Positions 43,296 to 56,100 are shown, counted from the stretch's first letter. The stretch is DNA of 64,000 bases from Cordylochernes scorpioides (GCA_030710605.1 CP092864.1:139017160-139081159), one strand, 5' to 3'. The notes: a model not told the origin generated them from the sequence alone. Program-made: numbers and translations.

Positions 43296-43389
43296 TAAAA
43301 AAGTATATTTATGCTCTTAGATGAATGAAAAATGATTGATAAAACCTATTAAAAAATAAAATAAAACGTAGAAAACAAATAAGTATATA

Positions 43390-43820
43390 AAACACTTAAA
43401 GTTGCACCGCATAAGTTTCTTTTCTGTGAAAAATAAATATTGATTTTTCACAGAAAAGAAACTTATGCGGTGCAACTTTAAGTGTTTTATAATCATACGC
43501 CGCAGTCCTTTATAATGTATTATAAGTTACTTTAAGTATTATTTACGAACGGAAAAATACGTCCAGGGTAGCCTAGTGGACATGGCATCTGCCCGGTAAG
43601 CGGAAGGTTGTGGGTTCGATTCCCGCCCCTGGACACTTTTATTTTTCCGTTCGCCATTACTCTTCATATTTTAACCCTTTCATACTTCATCCAAAAAAGT
43701 TAGAAATAGTAAATATTTCTCTTTGAAATAAATATCGATTTTTCACAGAAAAGAAACTTATGCGGTGCAACTCTAAGTGTTTTATAATCATACGCCGCAG
43801 TCCTTTATAATGTAAATAAG
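43390..43820 (+). repeat. SINE-2: tRNA-headed repeat with inverted tail copy
   Basis: The head at 43562-43634 folds as a tRNA: acceptor TCCAGGG/CCCTGGA, A box TAGCCTAGTGG, five-pair anticodon stem TCTGC/GCGGA, T arm GTGGG/CCCGC and B box GGTTCGATTCC. The anticodon by position is GGT (Thr), but base 33 is C instead of U, so it is a SINE head or pseudogene. The tail runs to about 43815 (GAAAAGAAACTTATGCGG, ATCATACGCCGCAG). Upstream at 43390-43485 two tail ends form a hairpin. Confidence 0.75.
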
Positions 43821-44490
43821 TATATGTTTGGATATATAGTTTATCCTGTAGCATGACTGTAGTGATGTAGTGTAGTGTGGCATGTTGGTTGCAGTCGTGG
43901 TGGCCACAATGATCAGAGAGATTACAGACGTGAATGGGATTACACAAAAGGACAAGGCATGCTGGATATCACCACAGAGATGGCGAGAGAGTGAAGCCGA
44001 CGCCGGTCAAGGCAGGTCTGTCGAGGGAGGTCTGATCTATTCTAGTGTCCGAGATGAACTGGTCTATTTATGAACAAGCAGAGGGCACATCTAGGCATCT
44101 GACTGTTTTTCGGACCTTTCTCCTGTCTGGGCGCCGGCTGTCACTTAATTTAATATTATTATGTCGTTTTGGTATTACATGATGGCCGAACTGGCGAGTT
44201 GAATTGTATGTACAGTTTTGGTTTGTTACACTATATTACATATGGGGATATAAGTATATATTGAAATATATTACAAATATTATACCAAAAGAGGTACTTT
44301 TTCCATATAAAAATGTATTAAAACAATCCATTTGGGTTAAAACCCTCCGATACTGGATGTCAAGCTGGTGAAGAATGAGAAAAAAACACCAGTTATAAAT
44401 CGGACCATTATAAGTTTATTAATTTATAAGTTCACAGATATAAGAAATTTACGATTTACTTTTATAAAAAATATTCGAAAAACCTTACGC
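43821..44490. other. Unassigned stretch
   Basis: 43840-44150 is somewhat GC-richer and unique within the window. No recognised domain or terminal repeat. Confidence 0.4.
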
Positions 44491-44499
44491 AATATTATG

Positions 44500-44760
44500 A
44501 AAAAGGGCATCTCCTTATCGTGCAACTGAAAGTTGCTGATGGCTTGCGCTTATCTATCGGAATAAATATCAATTATTGTCGTTGATTTTTAAGTATTCCA
44601 GAATTGTCCAAATACCAATTCTTGATCAATCAATAAAATCTAACCACGTACGCGTTTCGGGCTGTTGGCCCTCGTCAGCGTGGTGCAAGCTGTACCTCAA
44701 CGACCAAAAAACTGGTCATTCAGGCATCCTGAAAAATCATGAAATGGGTAGTTAAGGCCT
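44500..44760 (-). repeat. Hammerhead repeat A with variant intact core
   Basis: The ribozyme at 44644-44683 reads CCACG, CTGACGA, GGGC-CAACA-GCCC, GAAA, CGCG, TA then CGTGG. Position 7 is variable in the family, and U-A is an accepted cleavage-site doublet, so activity is plausible. A TTGAAGAGCGAGAGCTCGAAAG motif (minus strand, 44795-44822) lies next to it. Confidence 0.82.
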
Positions 44761-44929
44761 TACGGAATATGTTTCTTTATTTGAAAAACACCACGAACTT
44801 TCGAGCTCTCGCTCTTCAACAGGTAATATTATAATTTAAGATTGGGAAAGGGGAGGCGAGATGGCTATTTATACTGAGAATGAGCATGTGAGACGAGTCG
44901 ATTTATAGGTTTGTTTATAGAAAAGATTT

Positions 44930-45345
44930 AATCTACCATACCGCTTCTTCGTCTATTTGTCCAATACAGTATTAGAGCTCTAAGAAGCGGTCTGGTAAAT
45001 AACACTGACGAAACCGCTGGGAGGATTCACTATTGATGAGCCAAGCACTCAAAATATACTTTTCATCGCAGTGAAAACACACAGTAGCAATTTTTTTATA
45101 TTTAAAAGAAACATTCGTGTCTTAGTGTTTCAATTTCTTAATGATAAAAGTGGTATAGAATATTAGAACTCACAAAGAAGCGGTTTGGTAAATAATACTG
45201 GCGAAACCGCTGGAAGGGTTCACTACTGATGAGCCAAGCCCTCCAAATATATTTTTCGTCGCAGTAAGGATTGTAAAAAAATGTTTTATGCATAAAAAAG
45301 CATTTGTACTTTAACGTTTTCATTTATTATTGATAAAAATGGCAA
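44930..45345 (+). repeat. Two adjacent permuted-hammerhead elements
   Basis: Copy d (44986-45046) has the AGCGGTC-TGGT start, CGAAACCGCT and TTGATGAG (C3 lost). Copy e (45179-45244) has AGCGGTT-TGGT, CTGGCGAAACCGCT, CTGATGAG and CCAA. An inverted fragment of the left segment (CTACCATACCGCTTCTTCG) precedes copy d. Tails end AAAGAAACATTCG or similar. Confidence 0.75.
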
Positions 45346-45404
45346 TAGGATATAGAAAGGATTTTGGTAACTTTATGCAAATAATTCAAGAAAAATAAAA
45401 AATT

Positions 45405-45520
45405 TCAAGAAAAAAGGCATCTCCTGATCGTGCAATTAAAAGTTGCTGATAGCTTGTGCCATCTATCGGACTAATCAACTTTTATTTGCACGATCAAGAG
45501 ATACGCTTTTTTTTTTTCTT
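45405..45520. repeat. Repeat A fragments in palindrome
   Basis: AAAAGGCATCTCCTGATCGTG and its inverted counterpart enclose GTTGCTGATAGC and CCATCTATCGG. Confidence 0.6.
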
Positions 45521-45759
45521 TATTTATCCACCTGATCCAAGTACAAATTCATTTTTTTTTTTTGCTATTTTTCAAACTAATGCAAATAAGTTTTTAATAA
45601 TGTTTTGCACTTTTGTTTTTAATTGAGGTAAGTAACAATGCGTCAATATTTTTTAGACAATTTTTTGATGGTATTGATTTTATAGCTAAGAGGATATGAC
45701 AGTATGAAGAATATTTTATGCAATTTGTAATGAAGGATAAACAATGGCATTCAAAGCTA

Positions 45760-46222
45760 TTCTATATACAGTTACGAGCGTCATGCGTTCTTCATCTCTG
45801 TCACCGTTTGCTTTTTTTTTTTTTTTGGAATGGCGCTCTCCTATTGGTTCGCTACGATGGCGCCGCCACTGCGCGAGACACTTTGTTTTTACTTTGCCCC
45901 CCCCCACTCGCTTTTTGGTTTTTGTAACTATTGTGTTGGAGCGGGTCGCTCCTTAAATAAATGCATATATTAGTTAATAACCAAATGGAATCCTCTCTTT
46001 CTTTTTCCCAGTAAGAGACGCCTACGGAAGCCAACAGTACATAGACAGATAAAGTACATAGGCTATAGGCTAATATATGCATTTATTTAAGGCGCCAATT
46101 TATAATTGTAACAAATAGTATTTGAATAAAAACATTCAATCGGGTGAAACACGGGCGTTAATGATCCAACAGGTCCACGTGTCTAAATTAAAACACGGGC
46201 GTTGCCCGGGTCATTCGGCTAG
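45760..46222 (+). mobile_element. Non-autonomous Helitron without tRNA cargo
   Basis: It has the same ends as 42656-43081. Near the 3' end the AAACACGGGCGTT segment is duplicated around an inserted AATGATCCAACAGGTCCACG, leaving one complete terminal hairpin and CTAG followed by T. Confidence 0.85.
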
Positions 46223-48646
46223 TGTATAATAATTCTCAAATTTAGGTAATATGATAAGAAACCCATTGTTATGTACTCTTCTACCTAAGTGTAGTTTTTC
46301 ATTGAAAGAGATTGTATGCTAATGATTTATATATTTGCATAATATTTTATTATTACATAATTATCATAAGAACTAAAAACAAGAATATATCACGCTATAT
46401 ATTGATTACATCACACAACAACAACCAAGTCCTTGGTCAAAACCATATATACATAAAATTATTACACCCATTAACAAAGAATCAATCCAATATTCCATTC
46501 AATAGAAAAGAAGCCATATACTCCATATCATGTAATAACCGTAGTTATAAATATGTAGGGGGTATTAATTCATAATAGAATAGTTGAACATAATAGAAAT
46601 ATTACCAATAGCGGCCCAAACGATCTTTAATAGTTCAACACAAAGGAAAAATAGGCCATACTTTTAATTTATCTCAACTCATAATGTATTATGGCAATAT
46701 CCATAGTATACAAATACTAAGATGTAATGGTAAATTTATACATTTAATTTCCATCTATCGCTAAAATATTTTGTACAAATAAATTTTCTGGCAAAAATAA
46801 TATTTGATGATATTTAAAAGAAACCCATTGCCTGAAAAAATTTATCTGTACAAAATATTTTAGTAATGATAAATACTAAAACAATAAATATTATCTCTAA
46901 GTATTGCAGACGAAATTATAGGTGGACTACAATTGAGCTACAGTCACGCCATCTCGATTTGACATTTGTAACTATTTTAATCAATTTTATATTACTTTTT
47001 AAATATATATAATAGAGGTATAAATATTGTGTTAGGGTTTTTATTTATAATATATATACCAGCCCCTTATAGTATTTTCTCATTTTAGTAAAAACTGTAA
47101 TAAATTGTTATATTTTAGAAAGAAATAATCATGTTAAATATTTTATATTTCGAAATAAATACTTGTTTTTGCCATTTTAGATTTTTAAAAGAATAACATA
47201 TTTATATTTAAAGAATTTGAAATTAATAAGTGGATATTTTGAAATTAGAAATTTATTTTTAGTAATAATACTAAAAAGAAAATTTAATATTACATAGTGT
47301 GGTGGGAACAATGTAATAATATTCTAGGATTTCAATAGACAAATGCATTTCCATTTTATTTATATATTTCAAAAGAACTCCCCATTTTAAAGATTTATTG
47401 AAATTCTCTTGAATCAACAATATTTTCCATTCCATTTGTCGTCTGGCATTTTCTTTTTTTCAACAAAACCTCCCTTGTTTCATTTCCGAAATAATACACA
47501 CACAAAAATGACATAAGAATTATATATAAAAGATAGAAGAAATGGATCTAGTTTTGCAAAACTATATAATATTTTTTTATTTTTTAAAAAACATTTCTAA
47601 TAAAATTATTTTTAATTTTCAAAAGAAAGTTTCAAATTGTGTATATATAAATGTGTTTATATCTTTAACATATGATATCAAAAGTTAATTTGATTGCACG
47701 CATTTTTTCCATTGCAGTAATAGACGCGTATGATTCTTTTAAAAATTTGAAAATTGATAATAAGATTGTTTGAAATACCATCTACAAAATTATATTAAAT
47801 GCAATCATTTATATTTCAGATATATATTTTATTTATTTCATCTATGAATACGCCCCAAGAGCGCCTCTGGGTTACCTACCTATATGTTACTTATTTAATT
47901 CTCCATTTTTAGGTTTTGTATATTCCAATTTAAAAAATAAATCTTTAATCATATAATATTCTTTTGGTATGCACTCATGTTTTAAAAAAATACAACACCA
48001 TAAACACCGTCACAGGCATAAACTAAATCTTTAGCCGTAATTTTTAAAAGAATCATACGCGTCTATAATAGTTTCGAATTTTCATAACAGATGGGACGCT
48101 AATGCATCATAACATATTTTGTAGTATATTATAACATTTAACTATATGGCTATATCAACTCATTTTTTATTATTTAGTTACCGCCATTTTTGTGAATCGC
48201 TCTCACTCTTTTCTGAGGAATGATTGGTTGGGAAATAAATATTAAAAAGATTGGTTGATCTATCCATATATTTTTCCAAAGAAACTTTCAACCAACAAAT
48301 GATGAGGGGTATTTAGGGAACCTATCAAAATAAGCTTATAAGTCTGTAGAGAGAGAGAAATACCCTCTATAACCTCTACAGACCTATAAGCTTATGTTTC
48401 TTCATGTCAATATTTTAAAAAAATACACTTTGATAACAGAATTTTTAATCGATATTTTCGATTTTATTTTATATTTTAACAACTATATTATGTTAGGTAG
48501 AATAGGAATTATTTTATTTTATTCGAAATTGGTCTATTTAGATATTTTATATCCTATAAGGTAATAATTCGTGTTTAATGTAAATTTAAAAATAAAAACA
48601 GGAAGATTTTTCAATCTAAATGTGTAAAAATAAATCGAAAATAATA
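46223..48646. other. AT-rich intergenic stretch
   Basis: No gene. 47746-48038 is a near copy of 51868-52508. 47700-47745 and 48035-48115 carry ACGCGTATGATTC-type termini of the permuted-hammerhead family. A short hairpin (CTGTAGAG/CTCTACAG) is at 48330-48395. Confidence 0.6.
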
Positions 48647-48732
48647 TATTACACTAACATTTTGTCATTGATTTCTAAAATTATTTATTAAAATCAAAAG
48701 ATTGTTATCCAGTTTTAAAATAATATTGTAGA
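48647..48732. repeat. 86-bp flanking duplication, left copy
   Basis: From TATTACACTAACATTTTG to TTGTAGA, ending exactly at the copia LTR. The partner at 51305-51390 starts exactly at the other LTR's end; 4 of 86 positions differ. Confidence 0.9.
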
Positions 48733-49070
48733 TGTTGGGAATCTTTTATGGTTCAGACAATGAAACAACAAATAACAAGTTTACTTACAGCTGAAATGGT
48801 TTTAAAGAATTAGGCAATTTTACCTTTTAAGAAAGTATTTTAAATTTATTATTTTCAAAGAGAGAGAGAAAAGAACATTTAACAATTTACATTACAATTA
48901 CTAATTTTGTAAACAAAACATACGCTCCTTTGTTCTCGGTTTTATATTACAGTGTTGGTAGTCTAAAAGTATTTTAAGATCATTGATTTATTATTCTTCT
49001 TTTTTTCCAACATTCCCTCTTAAATCAGTGATCTTATCACATTCAACAGTTTCTTCACTTGACTTATGTT

Positions 49071-49439
49071 TTAAATGGTTGTCATAAGAAGGGATTTGAA
49101 TTTGTCAAACTTTGGTCTGGCTAGAGGTTTTGTTAGGATGACTGCAATTTGGTGTTCTGTTGGACAATATATCAGGTTAAACTTTTGAGCTTGATCTTTC
49201 ACAAAATGATATTTGACATCAATATGTTTAGTTTTAGTGGTGAATCGGCCTGATTTTATAATTTTTATAGTGCTTTGGTTATCAACATAGAGATTTATAT
49301 CAAAATTATCTGGAATTAATTCTTCTAATAGGGATATTATGTATGACACTTCTTTGCATGCATCTGCTGCAGCAATGAACTCTGCTTCAGTAATAAATTC
49401 TTTTAGATATCCTTTTACTTCATATTTATTTTGTAACAA
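49071..49439 (-). pseudogene. Copia RNase H C-terminal fragment
   Basis: Contains EFIAAADACKEV, LYVDNQSTIKI and TKHIDVKYHFVKD, the standard RNase H signatures of copia Pol, and ends near the 3' LTR as expected (KPLARPKFDKF). The upstream reverse transcriptase is not present. Confidence 0.88.
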
Positions 49440-49689
49440 ATACCCATGACAAAAATGTGTGTAGTCATCAAGAAATGTTAAAAAATAGTTTTTGTTGTCA
49501 TGGGTAGTGGGATCTAATTTTGTTCTAATGGAATTGAATGGCTTTTTACCTGTTTAGCTTTAATGCATGTTTCACAAATATCATCTTGACTTTTTTAAAA
49601 TGTTTATTCCATTTACCATTGATTTTAATTGTTTTAAGCCTGAAAAACTTATGTGACCCATTTTTCTGTGCCATTTTAGCATTTCTTCA

Positions 49690-50340
49690 TTTTGGGTAGC
49701 TGTTAGGTGAGATTCTTCAATTTCGGGATTTTCTGTTTCTATATTTATTGTATAGAGTCAATTTTCCCGTTTTTCTCCTTCTAAAACTTTCATTCCATTT
49801 TTTACTACAAATACCTTTTCATTTTCAAAGACGACTTTGCCTTTATTTCTGGTAATGGCACTTACCGATAGTAAATTATTTGTCAAGTTTGGAACAAACA
49901 TCACCTCCTTGAGATCACATTTCTTTCCTTGAAATTTTCCGACTGCTTTTGCTATTAGTTTCTTCCTTTTTTGCTATTGATATTTTTGAGTTGCAATCTA
50001 CTTCATCTAGTAAAACCTTTTTACTATTTATCATATGGCTTGTTGAACCACTGTCTACAATGAATTCTAACAATTCCTCATTTTTTACATTTTAAAGTCT
50101 CTCCTGCAAAAAAGGAATTTTTTTTTTTCATTTTTGTTTCTGAAAAAGCAATTCTTTTCTTTATGATTTGTCTTTTTACAAATTCGGCAAGGAATATTTT
50201 ACTGTAATTTATTTTGAGATTTCTTGGAGAGGCATTAATCTTGAGTATGATTTGTCTTTTTACAGATGGTACACCATTTTTTATTTAGTCTACCATATTT
50301 TGCTAAGTGCCCGCTCTTTTTACAGTTAAAGTACTGCTTT
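49690..50340 (-). pseudogene. Copia zinc knuckles, protease and pre-integrase remnants
   Basis: In the minus strand a CRICKKTNHKEKNC knuckle lies at about 50150-50195 and a second C-x2-C-type knuckle at about 50270-50320. The protease active site FIVDSGSTSHM is at about 50035-50070, and LLSVSAITRNKGKVVFEN, typical of the pre-integrase segment, at about 49820-49890. Frame shifts and stops separate them. Confidence 0.8.
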
Positions 50341-50667
50341 ATTCCCTATTCCCTCTTCAGGCTTTACCTTTTGTTTAGTTTCTTCAAGTAATAGTCTTGA
50401 TATTAAATTTGTTAACGTTTTCTCACTTCTTGGTGTCGAGTCCATGCTGTGGTGAAGTAATTAAAGTAGTCTGGCAAAATGCTCAATATTTTAGAAATTA
50501 CAAAGCTTTTTCCTCAATTTCTTATTTTACATTATTTAGTTTGAATACAAAATTTTGCATTCTGTGTATATTTGTTGCCATATCTGTATTTTTATCAAAT
50601 TTGAATCCATGACATTCTTGTAGTAATTTGCACTTTAATTGCTCATCTTCTCTTTGATAAATGGCTA

Positions 50668-50946
50668 CTAGTTTTTCATACATTTTTTTGAAGCTTTGCA
50701 ATTTAGAATATGTGTTAAAACATTCTTTTCAATAGATAACATTATGTATTTTTGTGCTTTGGCGTCTTTTAGGCTCCATTTATCTTTTCCAGTTTCGTCT
50801 TTCAAGTCTTCAAACAACGATTTTCCATTTACAATATCTAGAAGGCCATTTGCTTTTAAAATAATTTTTATCTGAAATTTCCATAAATCAAAATTTTCAG
50901 GACTTTTAAGTCTCTCAATATTTGTGATATCTTCGCTGACAGCCAT
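50668..50946 (-). pseudogene. Copia Gag N-terminus
   Basis: Starts MAVSEDITNIERL and holds NFDLWKFQIKIILKANGLL, the copia Gag pattern; the frame is lost after 92 codons. It lies 75 bp inside the 5' LTR, as normal. Confidence 0.85.
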
Positions 50947-51304
50947 TTTTGTTTTATTTATATTTTATCCTATATTCTATATATATTTTACCGCGATTCA
51001 AAAACCACGCTCTGCTACCATGTTGGGAATCTTTTATGGTTCAGATGATGAAACAACAAAAAACAAGTTTACTTACAGCTGAAATGGTTTTAAAGAATTA
51101 GGCGATTTTACATTTTAAGAAAGTATTTTAAATTTATTATTTTCAAAGAGAGAGAGAGAAAAGAACATTTAACAATTTACATTACAATTACTAATTTTGT
51201 AAAACAAAACAAAACACTTCTTTGTTCTCGTTTTTATATTACAGTGTTGTCAGTCTAAAAGTATTTTAAGATCATTGATTTACTATTCTTCTTTTTTTCC
51301 AACA

Positions 51305-51390
51305 TATTACACTAACATTTTGTCATTAATTTCTAAAATTATTTATTAAAATCAAAAGATTGTTATCCAGTTTTAAATTATTGTTGTAGA
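51305..51390. repeat. 86-bp flanking duplication, right copy
   Basis: Partner of 48647-48732, directly abutting the copia LTR end. Confidence 0.9.
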
Positions 51391-51867
51391 AGTATAAAGC
51401 TTTTAACTATGTACAAATATTTTTAAAATGTTACTATTAAAATCTCAAAAAGGTCTTTATATCAAAATCAAAAATATCCTTTTAAAATTATAGGCATACG
51501 ACCTTAATTTATATTTGAAATATAAATATTTCCAAATCACTTTTATATAATTAGGAATTTAACTCTTTTAAGCATGCACTTAAAATAAAACGAATGAATA
51601 AATGTGTTTCCTCAATATCATATTTACTACCAATATGAAAATACAAAATTATTAAATAAAATTTTTAATATCAATAAAATAATATTTAGGAGATTGAATT
51701 ACATATATAAAAATATACATTATTTAATTAATTTCGCCAATTCAATTCAAAATATATTCTAAATATTTTATTAAATTGTATATTTCAGAAGCCATATTTT
51801 TTATATCTAGTAGTTGCATTCTATTTCCCTAATTGATTATATTGCATTTATATATTAATATCAAAAT

Positions 51868-52508
51868 TTGAAAATTGATAATAAGATTATTCAAAATATC
51901 ATCTACAAAATTATATTAAATACAATCATTTATATTTCAGATATATATTTTATTTATTTCATCTATGAATACGCCCCAAGAGCCTCTGGGTTGCCTACCT
52001 ATATGTTACTTATTTAATTCTCCATTTTTAGGTTATGTGCATCTCAATTTAAAAAAGAAATCTTTAATCACATAATTTTCTTTTGGTATGCACTCATGTT
52101 TTTTAAAATACAATATAACGCGGCTGATGATTGTAAAACGAAAATTGTAATTATACCGCGAATGTTTCTTTTAAACAAAAATCGAAATTTATTTTAAAGA
52201 GAAATAACGATTATTTCTAACTTTAAGGATGAAGTATGATAGGATGAATTGTGAAGAGCAATGACAAACGGAAAATTCCGATCCCTGGACACTTTTATTT
52301 TTCCGTTTGTCATTGCTCTTCACAATTCATCCTATCATACTTCATCCTTAAAGTTAGAAATAATCGTTATTTCTCTTTAAAATAAATTTCGATTTTTGTT
52401 TAAAAGAAACATTCGCGGTATAATTACAATTTTCGTTTTACTCATGTTTTTAAAAATTACAACACCATAAATACCGTCACAGGCATAAACTAAATCTTTA
52501 GCCGTATA
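51868..52508. repeat. Copy of 47746-48038 with inserted SINE-2 foldback
   Basis: Shared landmarks: CATCTATGAATACGCCCCAA, CTACCTATATGTTACTTATT, TATGCACTCATGTTTT and CACCATAAATACCGTCACAG. The insertion at 52118-52440 is flanked by ACTCATGTTTT-AAAA on both sides, a target duplication of about 16 bp. Confidence 0.85.
52125..52440. repeat. SINE-2 foldback, about 145-bp arms
   Basis: Arms are almost perfectly inverted from CGCGAATGTTTCTTTTAAAC outwards to GCAATGACAAACGGAAAA in the middle. The centre keeps CGATCCCTGGACACTTTT, the 3' side of the tRNA head. Two tails joined head-to-head. Confidence 0.85.
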
Positions 52509-52554
52509 TTAAATTCATACCTAAAATAAAAATTAAATTTCTGGTAGTGAGATT

Positions 52555-52750
52555 AAGCTTGTACCACGTTGAATAGGGCAAACAGCACTAAACACGTACA
52601 TGGGTTTGCTTTTTAAATTTATACATCAAGAAAATGGGTTCTCAAAATATTATGGAATACGCCTAAGTCAACATTTAGTTGATTTCTATTTCACTAGATG
52701 ATGTTATGCCGTTTAAAAGGCTCATATGAGTTGTCAGGATAACCTTTTTT
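52555..52750 (+). repeat. Hammerhead repeat B, degenerate
   Basis: TACCACGTTGAATAGGGC with AAACAGCAC and ACACGTACATGGG reflect the ribozyme region with many changes; the AGATGATGTTATGCCGTTT hairpin is also decayed. Confidence 0.6.
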
Positions 52751-53127
52751 ATAAATAAAAATGTAAAAAAATCAGTATTTGGTCAATATTCCAAGCGCTT
52801 AATATGTCCTAACATTGATTCTAATAGGTTTTTAAATGTGTTCGATGAGAAATATTGTCGCGGAGATAAATAAAGCAAGGGCAAGTTTGGGGATAATTAA
52901 TTTATTATAAGCGATATTTATAGGGAGATGGATAAAGTACAACTTACCCAAGTTAAAGTTAATCCTAATGAGGGACGTCAGCTCCCCCCGCCGGCCAGAT
53001 TCCCCAGAACCCCTCACACCCGGTGTCCAGCGATGATTGACAGACGTCCCATGGGGCTTCTTGTGATTGGAGCCGCTGAGCTTCTTGACATTACTCCCTC
53101 CTTAGAAAAAAAACAGCGACCCGCTGA

Positions 53128-56100
53128 TTAGCTTGTCTCAGCCCTTGTTCTGGAAGGAAATCTATCACGGCTGGTGTTCCCTAGCAGAATAGAATGTTGT
53201 TCTTCAGGGTCCAGGTAGGGCTTCATCCGAATAACATGGACGATATCCTTGGCTTTCCGTGATCGGGGAGAGGGGTCCACGGGCTCTACTTCATACGTAA
53301 CTTCTGAAAGCTTCTTGGTCACCTTATAGGGACCGAAGTATCTCTTCAGTAGCTTTTCTGATAGTCCTACTTTTCGGATGGGAGTAAAAACCCACACAAG
53401 ATCATCCTTCTGGTAATAGACTGGAGTATGTTTCTGGTCGTATAGTCTACGGTCTTTCGCCTGTGATTGTAGAAGGCGTGATCGGGAGAGTTGACGCGCT
53501 TCCTCAGCTCTGGTCACAAGTTCTCCAACGTAGTCGTTAGAGATCTCATCTGGTAGGTAGGGTAGTAAGGCATCGGTGTAGGTCTCGGCCTCGCGGGCGT
53601 GGACAAGAAAGAACGGGGTGTAGCCGGTCGCCTCCTGTTTAGCAGTGTTGTAAGCAAAAGTTACATAGGGCAAAACTTGATCCCAGTCCTTCTGCTCAAC
53701 ACCTGTGTACATGGATAACATGTCTCCCAGAGTTTTGTTGAACCTTTCAGTCAGGCCGTTGGTCTGGGGATGGTATGCCGTTGTAAATCTGTGCACAATT
53801 CCGCACAGAGCATTGATCTCTTTTATTACTTGAGAAATGAAATTTCTGCCGCGATCTGTTATCATTTCTCTAGGAGCTCCATGCTTCAAGATGACGTCTT
53901 CAACCAGGAACTTAGCTGTTTCGATTGCTCCTCCGTCTGGGATCGCTTTCGTTATGGCATACCTTGTCATATAATCGGTGCACACAATGATCCAACGGTT
54001 TCCATCTTTAGAAACTGGAAATCTTCCAAGGAGATCAACCCCGACTTTATAGAATGGCTTTTCTACGGGCGGTATGGATACAAGTTGTCCAGCCGGACGT
54101 CGAGGTAATTTCTTCCTTCGTTGACACTCCCGACAATGGCTTACATATTGGCGAACAGTTCTATAAAGGCCAGGCCAATAGAATCGTTTTTTGACATTGT
54201 CATACGTCCGGGCGAAACCCAAATGCCCAGCTGTAGGAGCATCATGTAAATCTGCCATAACTTCCGATCTTAAGTGCTTAGGGATCATCATAAGCCAGGG
54301 TTTTCCAGTTGTGCTATAGTTTTTCTTGTATAAGATGCCGTCGATAATGCTGAATTCCTTTCTGGTGTAGCCCGAGTTTAAATTATCGATTATTTTAGCC
54401 AAATCCGGGTCTTTAGTCTGCTCTATATCGACGTTGGTTAGTAACATCACAGCACTTGGTTGATCGTTCTCAAGCGGGCTCCTTGACAGACAATCGGCAT
54501 CCTTATGTTTGCGTCCGCTCTTGTAGATAACGGTCACGTCAAATTCTTGCAACTTCAGCGCCCATCTTGCCAAACGGCCAGAAGGATCTTTCTGCCCTAC
54601 CAACCAACATAGAGAATGATGGTCAGTGACAACCGTGAATGGTCGACCAAACAAATATGGGCGGAATTTGCTAATAGACCAGACTACAGCAAGGCATTCT
54701 TTTTCCGTTGTAGAATAGTTATTTTCAGCCTTTGTCAAGCTTCTAGATGCATAAGCTATAGGCCGCTCCTTTCCACCTTGTATTTGTAGAAGAACAGCTC
54801 CAATACCATGTCCGCTTGCATCCGTGTGCAGATGGGTATCAGCGGATTCATCAAAGTGTCCTAAGACAGGCTCTGAAATTAGAGCTGTTTTAAGGACTTC
54901 AAACGCTTTCTCTTGAGCTGCATCCCAATAAAATTGTTTTTCAGTCTTCAGTAGGTCATGCAAAGATCTAGCTTTGTCGGCAAAGTTCTCAATAAATCTT
55001 CGGTAATAGGAACATAATCCAAGAAAGCTCTTCAGTTCAGAGATATTCCTTGGCCTCGGAAATTTAGAGACGGCTTCAACTTTATCTGGATCTGGATGAA
55101 TTCCATTGGCGTCAACAAGGTGTCCCAAAATCTTTATCCTCCTTGATCCAAAAAGACACTTTTTGTGGTTCAAGCTTAGTCCAGCTTTCTGGATGCAGCT
55201 TAATACAAGTTGTAGACGACGTAGATGTTCCTCAAAGGTAGGTGCGTAAACTACGATGTCGTCCAGGTAGCAAAGGCACATGTTCCATTTAAGACTGCCT
55301 AGAACACTATCTATCATCCTTTCAAACGTTGCTGGGGCGTTGCAAAGACCGGAAGGCATTACTTGGAATTCATACAGCCCATCTGGAGTGATGAAAGCAG
55401 TTTTCTCCCTGTCCTTTTCGTCCACTTCAATCTGCCAATACCTGGACCGAAGATCCATCGTGGAGAAGTAACTAGAGCCAGCTAAACTGTCCAAGGCATC
55501 GTCAATGCGTGGCAGCGGGTAAACATCTTTTTTGTTATCTTATTTAATCGACGGTAATCTACGCAGAATCTCCAGGTCCCGTCTTTCTTTCGAACTAGAA
55601 TAACTGGAGATGACCAAGGACTTTCAGAGGGCTTCACGATGTGATTTTCAATCGTCTTGTTCACTTCATCTTGAATTAGTCGTCGTTCACTTGGTGCTAC
55701 TCTATAGGGCCGCTGTTTGATAGGAGACTGGTCGCCTGTGTTTATCTTGTGCTTCACAGTACTGGTGGGCTTAATAGGAGTACTCCCAAAGTCAAATATG
55801 CCAATAAACTCGTCAAGGCATGAAACAAGCTGTAACCTTTGAATTTCAGATAGCCCTGGATCTAGAGTAAGGTTTATCTTCTGTGACCATTCACGTGACT
55901 TTAGCTGCGTTTCTTGTAACTTATCGCTGGATTCAATAAGACTGCAGATATTCCCATTATCATAACTTTCCATGGTGCACATATTCATTCCTGATGGAAT
56001 CAGTTGCGGCCAAGACGCTCCATTCGCCACCCAAATGCTACCTCGGCCGTGTCGAAATGTAACCAATGAGTTTGGTATAAGAACTTCCTTTCTTAATAAT

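Larger units (their letters stand above)
48733..51304 (-). mobile_element. Ty1/copia retrotransposon, internally deleted
   Basis: LTRs are 48733-49012 and 51021-51304 (280 and 284 bp, TGTTGG...CCAACA, about 5% apart). The minus-strand 5' LTR is followed by TGGTAGCAGAG, complementary to the 3' end of initiator tRNA-Met, which is the usual copia primer. Only about 2.0 kb of internal sequence remains against the usual 4 kb or more: gag, zinc knuckles, protease, pre-integrase, then the RNase H end. Most of integrase and reverse transcriptase is missing. Confidence 0.92.

Noticed and set aside
43562..43634. Functional tRNA-Thr(GGT)
   Set aside because: It folds as a tRNA but has C at position 33 and is fused to a repeat tail seen at three loci; kept as a SINE-2 head.
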